Below the pieces are notes generated by a model, which saw only the letters and a list, made by a program, of their open reading frames with translations, ran no database searches and had not been told where the DNA came from. The translations under genes and the position numbers were made by a program. A stretch of 64,000 nt of DNA from an uncultured bacterium (lineage in GTDB: Bacteria > Bacillota > Clostridia > Lachnospirales > Lachnospiraceae), in assembly GCA_947243845.1 (NCBI GenBank), contig CAMXIF010000009.1, positions 1 to 64,000 of the forward strand, read 5' to 3'. This document shows positions 17,287 through 25,672 of this stretch, piece by piece. Numbering within the stretch: the stretch's first letter is position 1; each line of letters begins with the position of its first letter.

Positions 17287-17475
17287 AGTTTACCTGCCTT
17301 TCCTGTCCCTTACTCCTGTTTATACTGTTATTATGTGCCCGTACAGTCCGCCGGGCGGATGATACCGAATCATTTTGAGTCCCATATACGCAAAAAGACA
17401 TTCTTATCCTGTCATATCACAGTAAGAACGCCTTTGTTCTGTTCAATCATAACAGTTATTTTAGGACTTTGTCAA
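17287..17475 (-). promoter_or_regulatory. glnA promoter and structured leader
   Basis: TTGACA (complement of 17470-17475), 18 bp, TATGAT (complement of 17446-17451). The leader of about 150 nt contains a hairpin around 17403-17430 (TTCTTA-CTGT, loop GATATG, ACAG, TAAGAA) with a six-base loop, then smaller hairpins (GAT/ATC and TCCGCC/GGCGGA, near 17349-17379). The first loop is six bases as in ANTAR targets but lacks the A1/G4 pattern I know, so ANTAR control is only possible. The rest of the gap to 17632 shows no gene. Confidence 0.6.
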
Positions 17476-17632
17476 CAGATGCATTAAAATAGGTACCTGC
17501 CATATATAACGGTCAAAAAATCCGGCTTCTTGCAATTTACTTACTTAAGCCAATCCTCTTCTGCTGTCTATAGCATAAACCCCATCCCTACCGCATAGAC
17601 TGATAAAAAAGAATTACTATGGGGATATTTGT

Positions 17633-18106
17633 ATGAGTTCTAAAACCAAAATTGTCGTGCTTCACGTAAAAGAGTTAATATATACCGGCATCTTTGCAGC
17701 CCTCGGTATCCTCTTCATCATCCTGCTCATCATCATGTTCCTGCCCAAAGAAGAAAAGAAGGAGACCATGTCCACCGTGACGCAGACCACAGAAAATTCC
17801 TATGTACCCGGTGTGTATACGACCTCTCTGATCCTGAATGACAATGTCGTAGAGATCGAAGTGACCGTGGACGAAAAAAATATCAATGCCATCCGACTGG
17901 TAAATCTGGATGAGGCCGTCACCACTATGTATCCTCTTATCCAGCCATCTTTCGAGGATCTGGCAGATCAGATCATCACAAACCAGAGTCTGGAAGGCGT
18001 TACATATAGCGATGACAGTAAATATACTTCCATGATCCTCTTAGACGCTATCACCAGTTCCTTGAATAAGGCGCTGGAAAATACGGGTGAGGAGGATGTA
18101 GAATAA
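17633..18106 (+). CDS. Membrane-anchored protein with FMN-bind-like extracellular domain
   Basis: 157 residues with a short cytoplasmic start, one membrane segment (about 16-40, YTGIFAALGILFIILLIIMFL) and an outside domain. VPGVYTTSLILNDNVVEIEVTVDEKNINAIRLVNLDE resembles small FMN-binding-type beta domains, but no cofactor-attaching motif is clear. GGGGATATTTGT precedes the ATG. It stands alone between divergent and convergent neighbours. Function unknown. Confidence 0.7.
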   Translation: MSSKTKIVVLHVKELIYTGIFAALGILFIILLIIMFLPKEEKKETMSTVTQTTENSYVPGVYTTSLILNDNVVEIEVTVDEKNINAIRLVNLDEAVTTMYPLIQPSFEDLADQIITNQSLEGVTYSDDSKYTSMILLDAITSSLNKALENTGEEDVE

Positions 18107-18137
18107 ATCATATTGCAATGACTTTTTTACATAAGGA

Positions 18138-18170
18138 GCGGCCAGTCTCCTGTATTGGGAAGCTGGCCGC
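18138..18170. terminator. Intergenic hairpin
   Basis: GCGGCCAG (18138-18145) pairs with CTGGCCGC (18163-18170). It lies between convergent genes and may end transcription, although T-runs are weak on both sides. Confidence 0.45.
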
Positions 18171-18181
18171 AAAACCATATA

Positions 18182-18838
18182 TCATATTAATTTGCTCAGC
18201 GATGCCAGCTTACTCTTTATCATTACGCCATAATCTCCCGCCAACTTTTGAATCCACCTTGTATCCTCTTGCCGATACGGATCCTTAAAAAATCGCTTGA
18301 TAAATTTCGACACCTGACTACGAAACGTCCATTTCAAGTCTGATGCGCTATTGATAGTATTAAAATCATTCACTGTCTGATTCTCATCGGCTAATCCAAT
18401 AAGATATCTTAGAATCAAAACATCCGCAAAGGTAAAAGGCATGATATCATCTTCAAACTGAAGTAAAGACATATATGGTCCGCCTTGTTTGGTATCATCC
18501 GTCACCAGTGAATATGCACCAACAGTTTGTGCCAACGAAATAGCATATACCTCGCCCAAATCCCCTGCCGTATATAAATTCCTATTCTCGTTAACATTTC
18601 TTTCAAATATTTTATAAACGGCCTGTTCCTTTAATTTTTGATCCGTATATATTTCTATTTTACCAGCCGCTATATCTGCATCTACTTTATCAAGCACATC
18701 TTGGCCGTGATTTTCCAATTCTATGTTGCGGATCTGCTCATATATAAAGACACCTTCGTCAAAGAAATCAAATAAAATTCCCTGGAGATCTGCCATATAA
18801 AGATGAATAATAACATTCGTATCCAAGGAAGCTCTCAT
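18182..18838 (-). CDS. PIN-domain ribonuclease-like protein
   Basis: 218 residues. The N-terminus MRASLDTNVIIHLY and later acidic residues give a PIN-like set: D6, E40 (RNIELENHG), E96 (DLGEVYAISLA) and D114/D115 (SLVTDDTKQGG). PIN domains are Mg-dependent RNases, often toxins. After the PIN core comes a helical C-terminal part of about 75 residues (KWTFRSQVSKFIKRFFKDPYR). Its start overlaps the stop of the ImmA/IrrE gene by four bases (ATGA), so the two are translated together. Third gene of an XRE-protease-PIN cassette. Confidence 0.82.
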   Translation of the reverse strand: MRASLDTNVIIHLYMADLQGILFDFFDEGVFIYEQIRNIELENHGQDVLDKVDADIAAGKIEIYTDQKLKEQAVYKIFERNVNENRNLYTAGDLGEVYAISLAQTVGAYSLVTDDTKQGGPYMSLLQFEDDIMPFTFADVLILRYLIGLADENQTVNDFNTINSASDLKWTFRSQVSKFIKRFFKDPYRQEDTRWIQKLAGDYGVMIKSKLASLSKLI

Positions 18839-19653
18839 TCATCCAAACCTCCTATCAAATCATCAAGATCTTCCTCCACCTCATCATGCTCAATCAATCT
18901 ATCACTGATATCTTCCAGACTTAACCGATAACATGCAAGTACTTTCTCCAAAGTTTCGCGGGGAATCGCATTGTGATTATAGTTATAAATCACATAATCT
19001 ATATACTCATAAGGTATGTCAATCACATTACTGGGCACATTTAATCTGGCATTACCACCTACACTTCGAAGTAAATTGCCGACTTTCATCTCAATTCGCT
19101 CATTATCAAGTATAAGTTTTTGGTTCGGGTCAATCTTACCAAGGCTTTCTAAACGATTTAATGCCATATCAAAACTGACATTAAACTCTGACATCATTCT
19201 GGCAATATCCATCGCGGATAAACCATTCCGTTCAAAATTTCCTATCTCTAAATCTATAAATCTTCCGACATCATCCGCGGGCATTAACAAGCAAGCAGCA
19301 AAATAATTTGCTTCCTGTTCCTTATCATCCGTACTTTTTCCTGTGATAGTTATGTGATTGTCAATAAAAGATGGTTCCTCCTCCAAATGTAGAATGACAT
19401 GACCAATTTCATGTGCTAATGTAAAAATCTCTCTCGACACCCTGCTGCAGGTATTCGTGAAAATTATCGTATCATTATCTTTCTTCAAAGTAAAACCAAG
19501 ATCTGCATTTTCACCAAGCGGATATCGAAGAAGCTTATAGCCTGACTGCTCACATTCTTTAAATAAATCAATAATGCCATATCGGCTGACATTACATTTT
19601 TTCCTAAAACAATCTGCCTTTATGCGTATTTCTCTTTTTCTATTATCCTGCAT
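18835..19653 (-). CDS. ImmA/IrrE-family metallopeptidase
   Basis: 272 residues. The zinc-protease motif HEIGHVILH is at residues 81-89, with the further acidic ligand in KEQEANYFAACLLMP (about 112-126), the standard ImmA/IrrE (COG2856) arrangement. ImmA-type proteases cleave partner XRE repressors; here the partner is presumably the HTH protein encoded nine bases upstream. The C-terminal part is longer than in minimal ImmA and ends in a very acidic tail (DEVEEDLDDLIGGLDE). It overlaps the PIN gene by four bases. Confidence 0.9.
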   Translation of the reverse strand: MQDNRKREIRIKADCFRKKCNVSRYGIIDLFKECEQSGYKLLRYPLGENADLGFTLKKDNDTIIFTNTCSRVSREIFTLAHEIGHVILHLEEEPSFIDNHITITGKSTDDKEQEANYFAACLLMPADDVGRFIDLEIGNFERNGLSAMDIARMMSEFNVSFDMALNRLESLGKIDPNQKLILDNERIEMKVGNLLRSVGGNARLNVPSNVIDIPYEYIDYVIYNYNHNAIPRETLEKVLACYRLSLEDISDRLIEHDEVEEDLDDLIGGLDE

Positions 19654-19662
19654 ACGAACCTC

Positions 19663-20001
19663 CTACTCCATATGCTGATGTTGTAGTTTTGTATACATAT
19701 GCTTATTTGCATAAAATAAATCCAACATATCAAATATTTTTTGAGAGGAGACTCCTTCTGTTTCTGCCCCTGCCCTATACGAAACAGCCGGCGTTTCATC
19801 AAGTACCTTTGTGATATCACTTACAGTCACATCCAATACTTCCGCAACTTTAGAAAGGATATCCAAAGTAATGCTGTTAGCGCCACTCTCAATTCTGGCA
19901 TATTTCTGTCTGCTCACCCCGATTTTGTCAGCAATCTGCTCCTGTGTCAAATCCTTTGCACTTCTTAATGCCTTAATACGACTGCCCAACAGTTCATTCA
20001 T
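19663..20001 (-). CDS. XRE-family regulator of the ImmA/PIN cassette
   Basis: 112 residues starting MNELLGSRIKALRSAKDLTQ; GGAGGG lies six bases before the ATG. Residues 6-62 form a Cro/CI helix-turn-helix (TQEQIADKIGVSRQKYARIESG). The C-terminal tail, SSQKIFDMLDLFYANKHMYTKLQHQHME, is a candidate protease or partner contact. The promoter is TTGACA (complement of 20052-20057), 16 bp, TAATAT (complement of 20030-20035). It probably represses its own operon. Confidence 0.87.
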   Translation of the reverse strand: MNELLGSRIKALRSAKDLTQEQIADKIGVSRQKYARIESGANSITLDILSKVAEVLDVTVSDITKVLDETPAVSYRAGAETEGVSSQKIFDMLDLFYANKHMYTKLQHQHME

Positions 20002-20081
20002 AATCATCCCTCCATATCTCCATACTATAATATTATCACAAAATACATCCATGTCAATATAAAATGTTTCGTTTTTGTAAC

Positions 20082-20111
20082 ATTAAAATTATAGCATGTT
20101 ATAATTTTAAT
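20082..20111. promoter_or_regulatory. Perfect AT-rich palindrome upstream of XRE gene
   Basis: ATTAAAATTATA (20082-20093) and its exact reverse complement (20100-20111) flank a 6-nt loop, just upstream of the -35 box. It is a likely operator or UP-like element. Beyond it TATACAAAACATAT is directly repeated at 20156-20169 and 20172-20185. No gene is seen in 20112-20267. Confidence 0.5.
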
Positions 20112-20267
20112 CTATATATCCTGTCTGATATCTATTATCTCTACTTTTCTTTAGGTATACAAAACATATGCTATACAAAACATATTTTTATTCCACAAAT
20201 CCTTGACATGAAACAGGCCCGCCCGTCACAATCAAGTAACAAAGCAGGCCTGCTTCTTTATAGTGAA

Positions 20268-22448
20268 TCACCCTTTTACCGTAAAATAAAACTGATATGC
20301 GGGGTATTCTTTCATTTCCACCGGCAGGGGAATCCCCGCCTGCATCAGGGCCGAACCCTGATAACACTTTTTGCTCGTTTTCTCCTCATAGGAAGCCTCC
20401 GGCAAAAGTTCTTTCAGTTTCACATAACTGACCGTCATATTCCCATGTATCTCCAGCATCACCACATGGAGTAACACGCTCCTGCGGTCCTTCGATACAA
20501 ACATCCAGGCCGCCAGGGGATCCTCATAAGGATTTGAGAGCCTGTAATAATCCCCATTGCTGATCAGCGCCTCGTATTCCTTATACTGCCTGATCTGATC
20601 CTTGACCTGCTCTTTCTCTTCTTCTGTCAGCTTCTCAAGGGACAGTTCATATCCAAAAGCTCCGGTCATGGCCACAATGCCTCTGGTCTGCAGGCTGATG
20701 CTTCTCCCTGTCTGGTGATTGGGCACCGCCGACACATGAGCCGCCATGGCTGACATGGGATAGAAGAAAGAAGTTCCATACTGAATCCGCAGCCTGTCCA
20801 CTGCGTCCGTATTATCGCTGCACCAGATCTGTGGCGTATAATATAACATACCGGCATCAAACCTGCCGCCGCCGCCACAGCAGCCTTCTATCAGGAGGTG
20901 AGGATACTTTGCCGTCAACTTCTCCAAGAAGTCATAAACACCCAGCACATAATCATACGCCACCTTGCCCTGTCTGTTATCTGCGGAATATACATCTGAA
21001 ATGCTTCTGTTCATATCCCACTTCACATATTCAATGTTTCCCTGGTCAAACACATTACAGATCTGCTCGAAAATATAATCCCGCACTTCTTTTCTGGAAA
21101 AATCAAGTACCAGCTGGTTGCGGCTGCGCACCGGATTTCTCTGGGGAGTTAACATAGTCCAGTCCGGATGCGTCCGGTAGAGATCGCTGTCCTCAGAAAC
21201 CATCTCCGGCTCAATCCAGATACCAAACTTCACGCCCTCTTGGTTGACCCTTTTAGTCAATTCAGCGAGACTGCATCCCAGTTTCTGCTCATTGACCTGC
21301 CAATCTCCCAATCCGCTGTTGTCGTCTTCCCTTTTGCCAAACCAGCCATCATCCATGACCACCATGTCAATGCCAAGTTCGGCCGCTTCTTTCGCCAGCT
21401 GAACGATCGTCTCTCCATTGAAATGAAAATAAGCCGCCTCCCAGCTGTTGACCAGCACCGGCCTGGGGCTGTGCTGGTAAGCGCCCCGGCAAACATGATC
21501 CCTGAGACAATGGTGATATTTGAGGGACAATCCGCCAAAGCCCTGATCGGAATAACACAGAATGGTCTCCGGCACCGTCAGCATCTCTTCTGCTTCCAGA
21601 GGATAGTGAAGCAGATCGCTCTGCATTCCCATAATGACCCTGGTCTGGTTATACTGATCTTTCTCTGCTTCGCAGAGGAAATTGCCGCTGTAGACAAACA
21701 CCATGCCGTAGCAGCTTCCATTATCTTCTGTGGCATCCTCATCTGCAATGATCACCGCCGGATTATACTGATGGCTGGAACTTCCCCGGCGGCTGCCGAT
21801 CACCTGACTGCCATGGGCAATGGGAGCACGCTGCATATTTCTCTCCATGGCATGTCTGCCATAGAAGCTGACCAGATCAAAGTCTCCAGCCATAAAATCC
21901 AGACTTGCTGATGCCGCCTTTTCCACCACGATACTGCCCGTACCGCCATTGATGATCTGCACACTTCTGGTAATAATATCGTCTTCTTCAAGCACACCGT
22001 ACAACAGACGCACCTGTACTCTGCTCACCGTATCTTCCAGCCTGATTTCCAACGTCTGCGCATCCTTATCGTCAGCATAGACTGCCGGAAGCCCCGGCAG
22101 TCCGTACTTACCCTTTCTTATCTCATGTCCGGTATAGCGCAGATCACAGCACTCCGATTCGTCATGATTCCTGATGACTAGGGCGCTGTTTCGATAATCC
22201 CCTGTTCCCGTTGTGGGATATTCCTGGGGCAGTGCATCCATGGAGTAGGTCCTGTCACTTCCCGCGTCATAGGGGTTCGCTGAAAATCCTCTGTCATAAT
22301 AAGTCAACAGATAATCCATGTTTCCGGATATCTTCCCACCATAATACAGGTGCAGAAGATATCCGAATTCATCTATTTTCATCTGATATGTCGTCTGTTT
22401 CGTCTGTAATGTAAAAGTTCTTTCATCCTGTTGAAATAGAATCGCCAT
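20268..22448 (-). CDS. Alpha-galactosidase, GH36
   Basis: 726 residues from MAILFQQDERTFTLQTK; the ATG is preferred to a TTG four codons earlier. It hydrolyses terminal alpha-galactosides such as melibiose, raffinose and stachyose. GH36 hallmarks are seen: nucleophile Asp in KWDMNRSISD, acid/base Asp in WCSDNTDAVDRL, the GCCGGGGRFDAGML loop, and DDGWFGKREDDNSGLGDW. There is no signal peptide, so the substrate must be imported, which fits the upstream importer genes. Last gene of the leftward importer operon, 40 bp after the permease. Confidence 0.95.
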   Translation of the reverse strand: MAILFQQDERTFTLQTKQTTYQMKIDEFGYLLHLYYGGKISGNMDYLLTYYDRGFSANPYDAGSDRTYSMDALPQEYPTTGTGDYRNSALVIRNHDESECCDLRYTGHEIRKGKYGLPGLPAVYADDKDAQTLEIRLEDTVSRVQVRLLYGVLEEDDIITRSVQIINGGTGSIVVEKAASASLDFMAGDFDLVSFYGRHAMERNMQRAPIAHGSQVIGSRRGSSSHQYNPAVIIADEDATEDNGSCYGMVFVYSGNFLCEAEKDQYNQTRVIMGMQSDLLHYPLEAEEMLTVPETILCYSDQGFGGLSLKYHHCLRDHVCRGAYQHSPRPVLVNSWEAAYFHFNGETIVQLAKEAAELGIDMVVMDDGWFGKREDDNSGLGDWQVNEQKLGCSLAELTKRVNQEGVKFGIWIEPEMVSEDSDLYRTHPDWTMLTPQRNPVRSRNQLVLDFSRKEVRDYIFEQICNVFDQGNIEYVKWDMNRSISDVYSADNRQGKVAYDYVLGVYDFLEKLTAKYPHLLIEGCCGGGGRFDAGMLYYTPQIWCSDNTDAVDRLRIQYGTSFFYPMSAMAAHVSAVPNHQTGRSISLQTRGIVAMTGAFGYELSLEKLTEEEKEQVKDQIRQYKEYEALISNGDYYRLSNPYEDPLAAWMFVSKDRRSVLLHVVMLEIHGNMTVSYVKLKELLPEASYEEKTSKKCYQGSALMQAGIPLPVEMKEYPAYQFYFTVKG

Positions 22449-22487
22449 ATGCTGTACCAAACCTTTTTCTTACTTCAATCTTTCTCC

Positions 22488-23321
22488 TTACTTCACCGCG
22501 CCGTTGACAACACCGTTCAGAATCTGCTTCTGGCATATCACATAGAAGATCAGAATCGGTATCAATGAAAGCAGATAGGAGGCAAACGCCAGATTATAGT
22601 TCGTACCAAACTGGGACTGGAAATTGAGCTGCGCAAGAGGCAGTGTGTTCTCTCCGGATCCCGCCATGATAACGAGGGGCGTCATCACATCATTCCATAC
22701 TGCCAGCGCTGTCGACACAGCCACCGTAGCATGCATGGGCCGCATAATCGGGAAGATGATCTTCCAATAAGTTCTCCATGTGGAAGCCCCGTCAACCTTG
22801 GCCGCTTCCTCCAACGCCATGGGAATATTCACAAGATATCCCGAATACAAAAGCACGTTCATTGGCATATAGAACACCACATATAATAAGATTACACCAA
22901 ACCAGTTGGCAAGCCCCAGTTCAGCTGTCTGTTTTGCCAGCGGCATCATCAGGATCGCAAAAGGTACAAACATACCGCTTACGATAAACAGGTAAACGAA
23001 GCTGTAAAACTTGCTCTTTGCTTTATTCCTGCCCAGCGCATATCCCATCAGGGAGTGTACCACGATGGAAAGCACCACCGAAAGGCCCGTGATCAGCAGA
23101 CTGTTTCTGAGGGAATGCCAGAAATCCGTGATCTCCATAGCTTCCCTGAAATTGTTAAGGCTCCAGGTCTTAGGCAGAGATAAGATGCCACTAATGCTGT
23201 TAGTCATCTCAGAAGGCTGCTTGAACGCAATCACAACAGTCAGATACAACGGAAGAGCAATCGTGCACAATCCCAGGATCAGGACTGTCATTGCTGATAT
23301 ATTTGTTTTTTTCTCTATCAT
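22488..23321 (-). CDS. Sugar ABC transporter permease, MalG type
   Basis: 277 residues with six predicted membrane segments. The cytoplasmic EAA loop, EEAAKVDGASTWRTYWKIIFPIMRP (about 170-194), contacts the ATPase. With the MalF-type partner it forms a carbohydrate-uptake (CUT1) channel. Its start overlaps the partner stop by four bases. No ATPase gene is nearby; such systems usually share an MsiK-like ATPase encoded elsewhere. Confidence 0.93.
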   Translation of the reverse strand: MIEKKTNISAMTVLILGLCTIALPLYLTVVIAFKQPSEMTNSISGILSLPKTWSLNNFREAMEITDFWHSLRNSLLITGLSVVLSIVVHSLMGYALGRNKAKSKFYSFVYLFIVSGMFVPFAILMMPLAKQTAELGLANWFGVILLYVVFYMPMNVLLYSGYLVNIPMALEEAAKVDGASTWRTYWKIIFPIMRPMHATVAVSTALAVWNDVMTPLVIMAGSGENTLPLAQLNFQSQFGTNYNLAFASYLLSLIPILIFYVICQKQILNGVVNGAVK

Positions 23322-24184
23322 AACTGTTCCTCCTTTTTACCGGAAAACTTCATCTGTGCCACGGAAACAATGACAATCACAATAAAGAATACAACCGCGT
23401 TGGCACTCTGGAATCCGAACTGTCCGCCTGACATACCATTATTGTAGATCAAATAGGAGATGGACTCCGTACTCTGCGCCGGACCGCCTTTGGTCAAAGC
23501 CATGATCTGATCAAATACCATCAGGAAGTTCTTGATACACAGCACCATGTTGATGGAAAAGAACGGGATGATCAGCGGGAAGGTCAGGTATTTGAACTGT
23601 TTCCAGCCGGTAGCGCCGTCTAATCCGCCTGCCTCATAGACATCCTCCGGCACTGTCTGTAGTCCTGAGATATAGATAATGGTATTCATGGCGATCGCCT
23701 GCCATGCACATACCACCATAACACCGATCCAGGCCGTGCCGGGATTGGAAAGGATACTGGTGCGCAGAGCCTCGATGCCGATCATGTCCGCCACTGCGGG
23801 CAGAATATAAGTAAAAAAGTAATTGAAGATGTATGCTACTACCAAAGATCCTAAGATATTCGGTAAAAAGTATGCCCCACGGAAGAAACTCTTAGCCCGG
23901 ATATGACTGTTTAATGCCAATGCCAGAAGAAGACTTAAGACATTAACAACAATGGTTGTCACAACCGCCAGTTTAAAGGTAAACCAATAAGATTTTCCCA
24001 CACGTGCATCCGTAAATAAATCTGCATAGTTACGAAGTCCCACCCAGTCGTAGGATCCAAAGCCCTTAAAGTTCGTAAAGCTGTATATCACACCGCGAAT
24101 CAGCGGAATGGTATTAAAGCAGATAAACAGGGCCAGAATCGGAATGGTAATCAATAAAAATGTTCTTTTTCTCTCATTTTTCAT
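23318..24184 (-). CDS. Sugar ABC transporter permease, MalF type
   Basis: 288 residues with six membrane segments, starting MKNERKRTFLLITIPILALFICF. The EAA loop is YEAGGLDGATGWKQFKYLTFPLI. It pairs with the following MalG-type permease and the upstream binding lipoprotein in an importer probably for alpha-galactosides, judged from the GH36 gene in the operon. Confidence 0.93.
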   Translation of the reverse strand: MKNERKRTFLLITIPILALFICFNTIPLIRGVIYSFTNFKGFGSYDWVGLRNYADLFTDARVGKSYWFTFKLAVVTTIVVNVLSLLLALALNSHIRAKSFFRGAYFLPNILGSLVVAYIFNYFFTYILPAVADMIGIEALRTSILSNPGTAWIGVMVVCAWQAIAMNTIIYISGLQTVPEDVYEAGGLDGATGWKQFKYLTFPLIIPFFSINMVLCIKNFLMVFDQIMALTKGGPAQSTESISYLIYNNGMSGGQFGFQSANAVVFFIVIVIVSVAQMKFSGKKEEQL

Positions 24185-24205
24185 AGTCTCTCTTCTCCTT
24201 TCCCC

Positions 24206-25492
24206 TTAATCCGCATTTCCGTGCTGTTTCTCATAGTCCTGAACCAGACGGATGATATCTCTGTTATAGCGCAGCCAGTCCGTATCGAATTTCTGTAAGA
24301 AAGCATCCACATCCTTCTTTAACAAGAAGGTCTGAATCTGTGCATCCACTGCCATCTCAGAGGGATAATAATGATCCGGATAGTCCGTCATGTTGCCGGA
24401 AGCAATATACTCTGTCATGCCATCGAGGATGGTCGGCAGTGCAAAATCACCCTTCTTGCAGGGGATAGCTGTCTGTGCATCGATGTACTTCTGAAGATTG
24501 GCATCCTCATATAAGAAGTCCAGCACCTCGTAAGCCGCTTCCTTATTCGGACACTCGGCCATCACGCTAAACTGCAGGTCAATACCGGAGTTCAGAGTAT
24601 TTGCATCCGCCGAATCGTTGGCAGGCATTACGAAAGAATCCATATTCAAGTCCGGATTTACCGACAGGATCTGAGGCGCTGCATAGCTGCCGATCGGATA
24701 CATAGCCGACTCGCCTCTTGCAAAAGCGGTGCAGGCGTCATTGTATCCGTATGCAAACGGATCGTCAGGCCCATACTGCAATAATGTCAGGTATTTTTCC
24801 GATACTTCCCTGTATTCTGTGGCAAACTTGGTCTCGCCGCGGTTTACCTGCTTGGTGGCGTCCGCCGGCGCCAAATCTACTGCCATGGAGTTCCAGGGAG
24901 CCAGACAGGTCCAGGTATCCTTGAATCCAAAATAGAAAGGAAGGATTCCTTCCGCCTGTATAGTCTCGCACAGGGCGTTAAGTTCTGCCCAGTTTGTCGG
25001 GATCTCCCAGCCGTGCTCCTCAAACATATCCCTGTTATACAGGATACCTGCCGCATTGGCCACATAGGGTACCGCGAACGTTCCTTCCGTGGGAACCAAT
25101 TCCAGGGATTCATCAATATCCAGATAACCCTGGTTGATGTTCGCAAGCCCTGCGTAATCCGAAATATCCATGAGGATTTCCGCATCTACAAAATAAGAAT
25201 AGTTAATGTCACCGCCGATGCCGATAATATCAGGGTAATCCTCCCTTATAAATCTCGTTTTTAATATTGTCATAGCATCATTGGGTGAACTGATGGTGAG
25301 GTGGATATCATCGTGTGTGGCATTGAACTCTTCTTCCACCATGGCGAAATAGTTCGCCGCTTCGGGTTTGTACTGAACGATCTCAATCTCAGTCACATTA
25401 GAGTTCGCTTCACTCCCGCATCCCGAAAGCATCATCGCCGCTGTCACACCGCATAATACCGCTCCAAGGTATTTTCCGTTCCTGCTTTTCAT
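24206..25492 (-). CDS. Sugar-binding lipoprotein of ABC importer
   Basis: 428 residues. It has a lipoprotein signal peptide with lipobox LSGC (cysteine about residue 25) and then a family 1 extracellular solute-binding fold (ITLSSPNDAMTIL-like lobe; VPYVANAAGILYNRDMFEEHGWEIPTNWAEL). It delivers the sugar to the two permeases encoded downstream. First gene of the operon, divergent from the AraC gene; the shared 180-bp region has two facing 15-bp sites. Confidence 0.93.
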   Translation of the reverse strand: MKSRNGKYLGAVLCGVTAAMMLSGCGSEANSNVTEIEIVQYKPEAANYFAMVEEEFNATHDDIHLTISSPNDAMTILKTRFIREDYPDIIGIGGDINYSYFVDAEILMDISDYAGLANINQGYLDIDESLELVPTEGTFAVPYVANAAGILYNRDMFEEHGWEIPTNWAELNALCETIQAEGILPFYFGFKDTWTCLAPWNSMAVDLAPADATKQVNRGETKFATEYREVSEKYLTLLQYGPDDPFAYGYNDACTAFARGESAMYPIGSYAAPQILSVNPDLNMDSFVMPANDSADANTLNSGIDLQFSVMAECPNKEAAYEVLDFLYEDANLQKYIDAQTAIPCKKGDFALPTILDGMTEYIASGNMTDYPDHYYPSEMAVDAQIQTFLLKKDVDAFLQKFDTDWLRYNRDIIRLVQDYEKQHGNAD

Positions 25493-25672
25493 AAAGCATC
25501 TCCTTCCCTAAATTGATATTTGCATTATAACATACCATTTTGCTATCAATAAATAGCCGTATTTTGCATGTTATATGCCTTTATGCCGCTTTTGTCTCTT
25601 TTGTTTGAAGTAAAATAGCATTTTGGTATATAATAGTTATATTCCTAATTATATGAAGCAGGAGGGACAACT
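25493..25672. promoter_or_regulatory. Divergent control region with paired AraC-type sites
   Basis: ATACCATTTTGCTAT at 25532-25546 and ATAGCATTTTGGTAT at 25615-25629 are inverted copies of one 15-bp site differing only in the central triplet, each near one divergent gene. The second overlaps a candidate promoter of the regulator: TTGAAG 25605-25610, 18 bp, TATAAT 25629-25634. They are the probable binding sites of the AraC protein. Confidence 0.65.

Noticed and set aside
20222..20260. GCAGGCCTGC palindrome as a terminator of the alpha-galactosidase operon
   Set aside because: It leaves no loop and has no clear T-run on the needed strand, so I could not support it.
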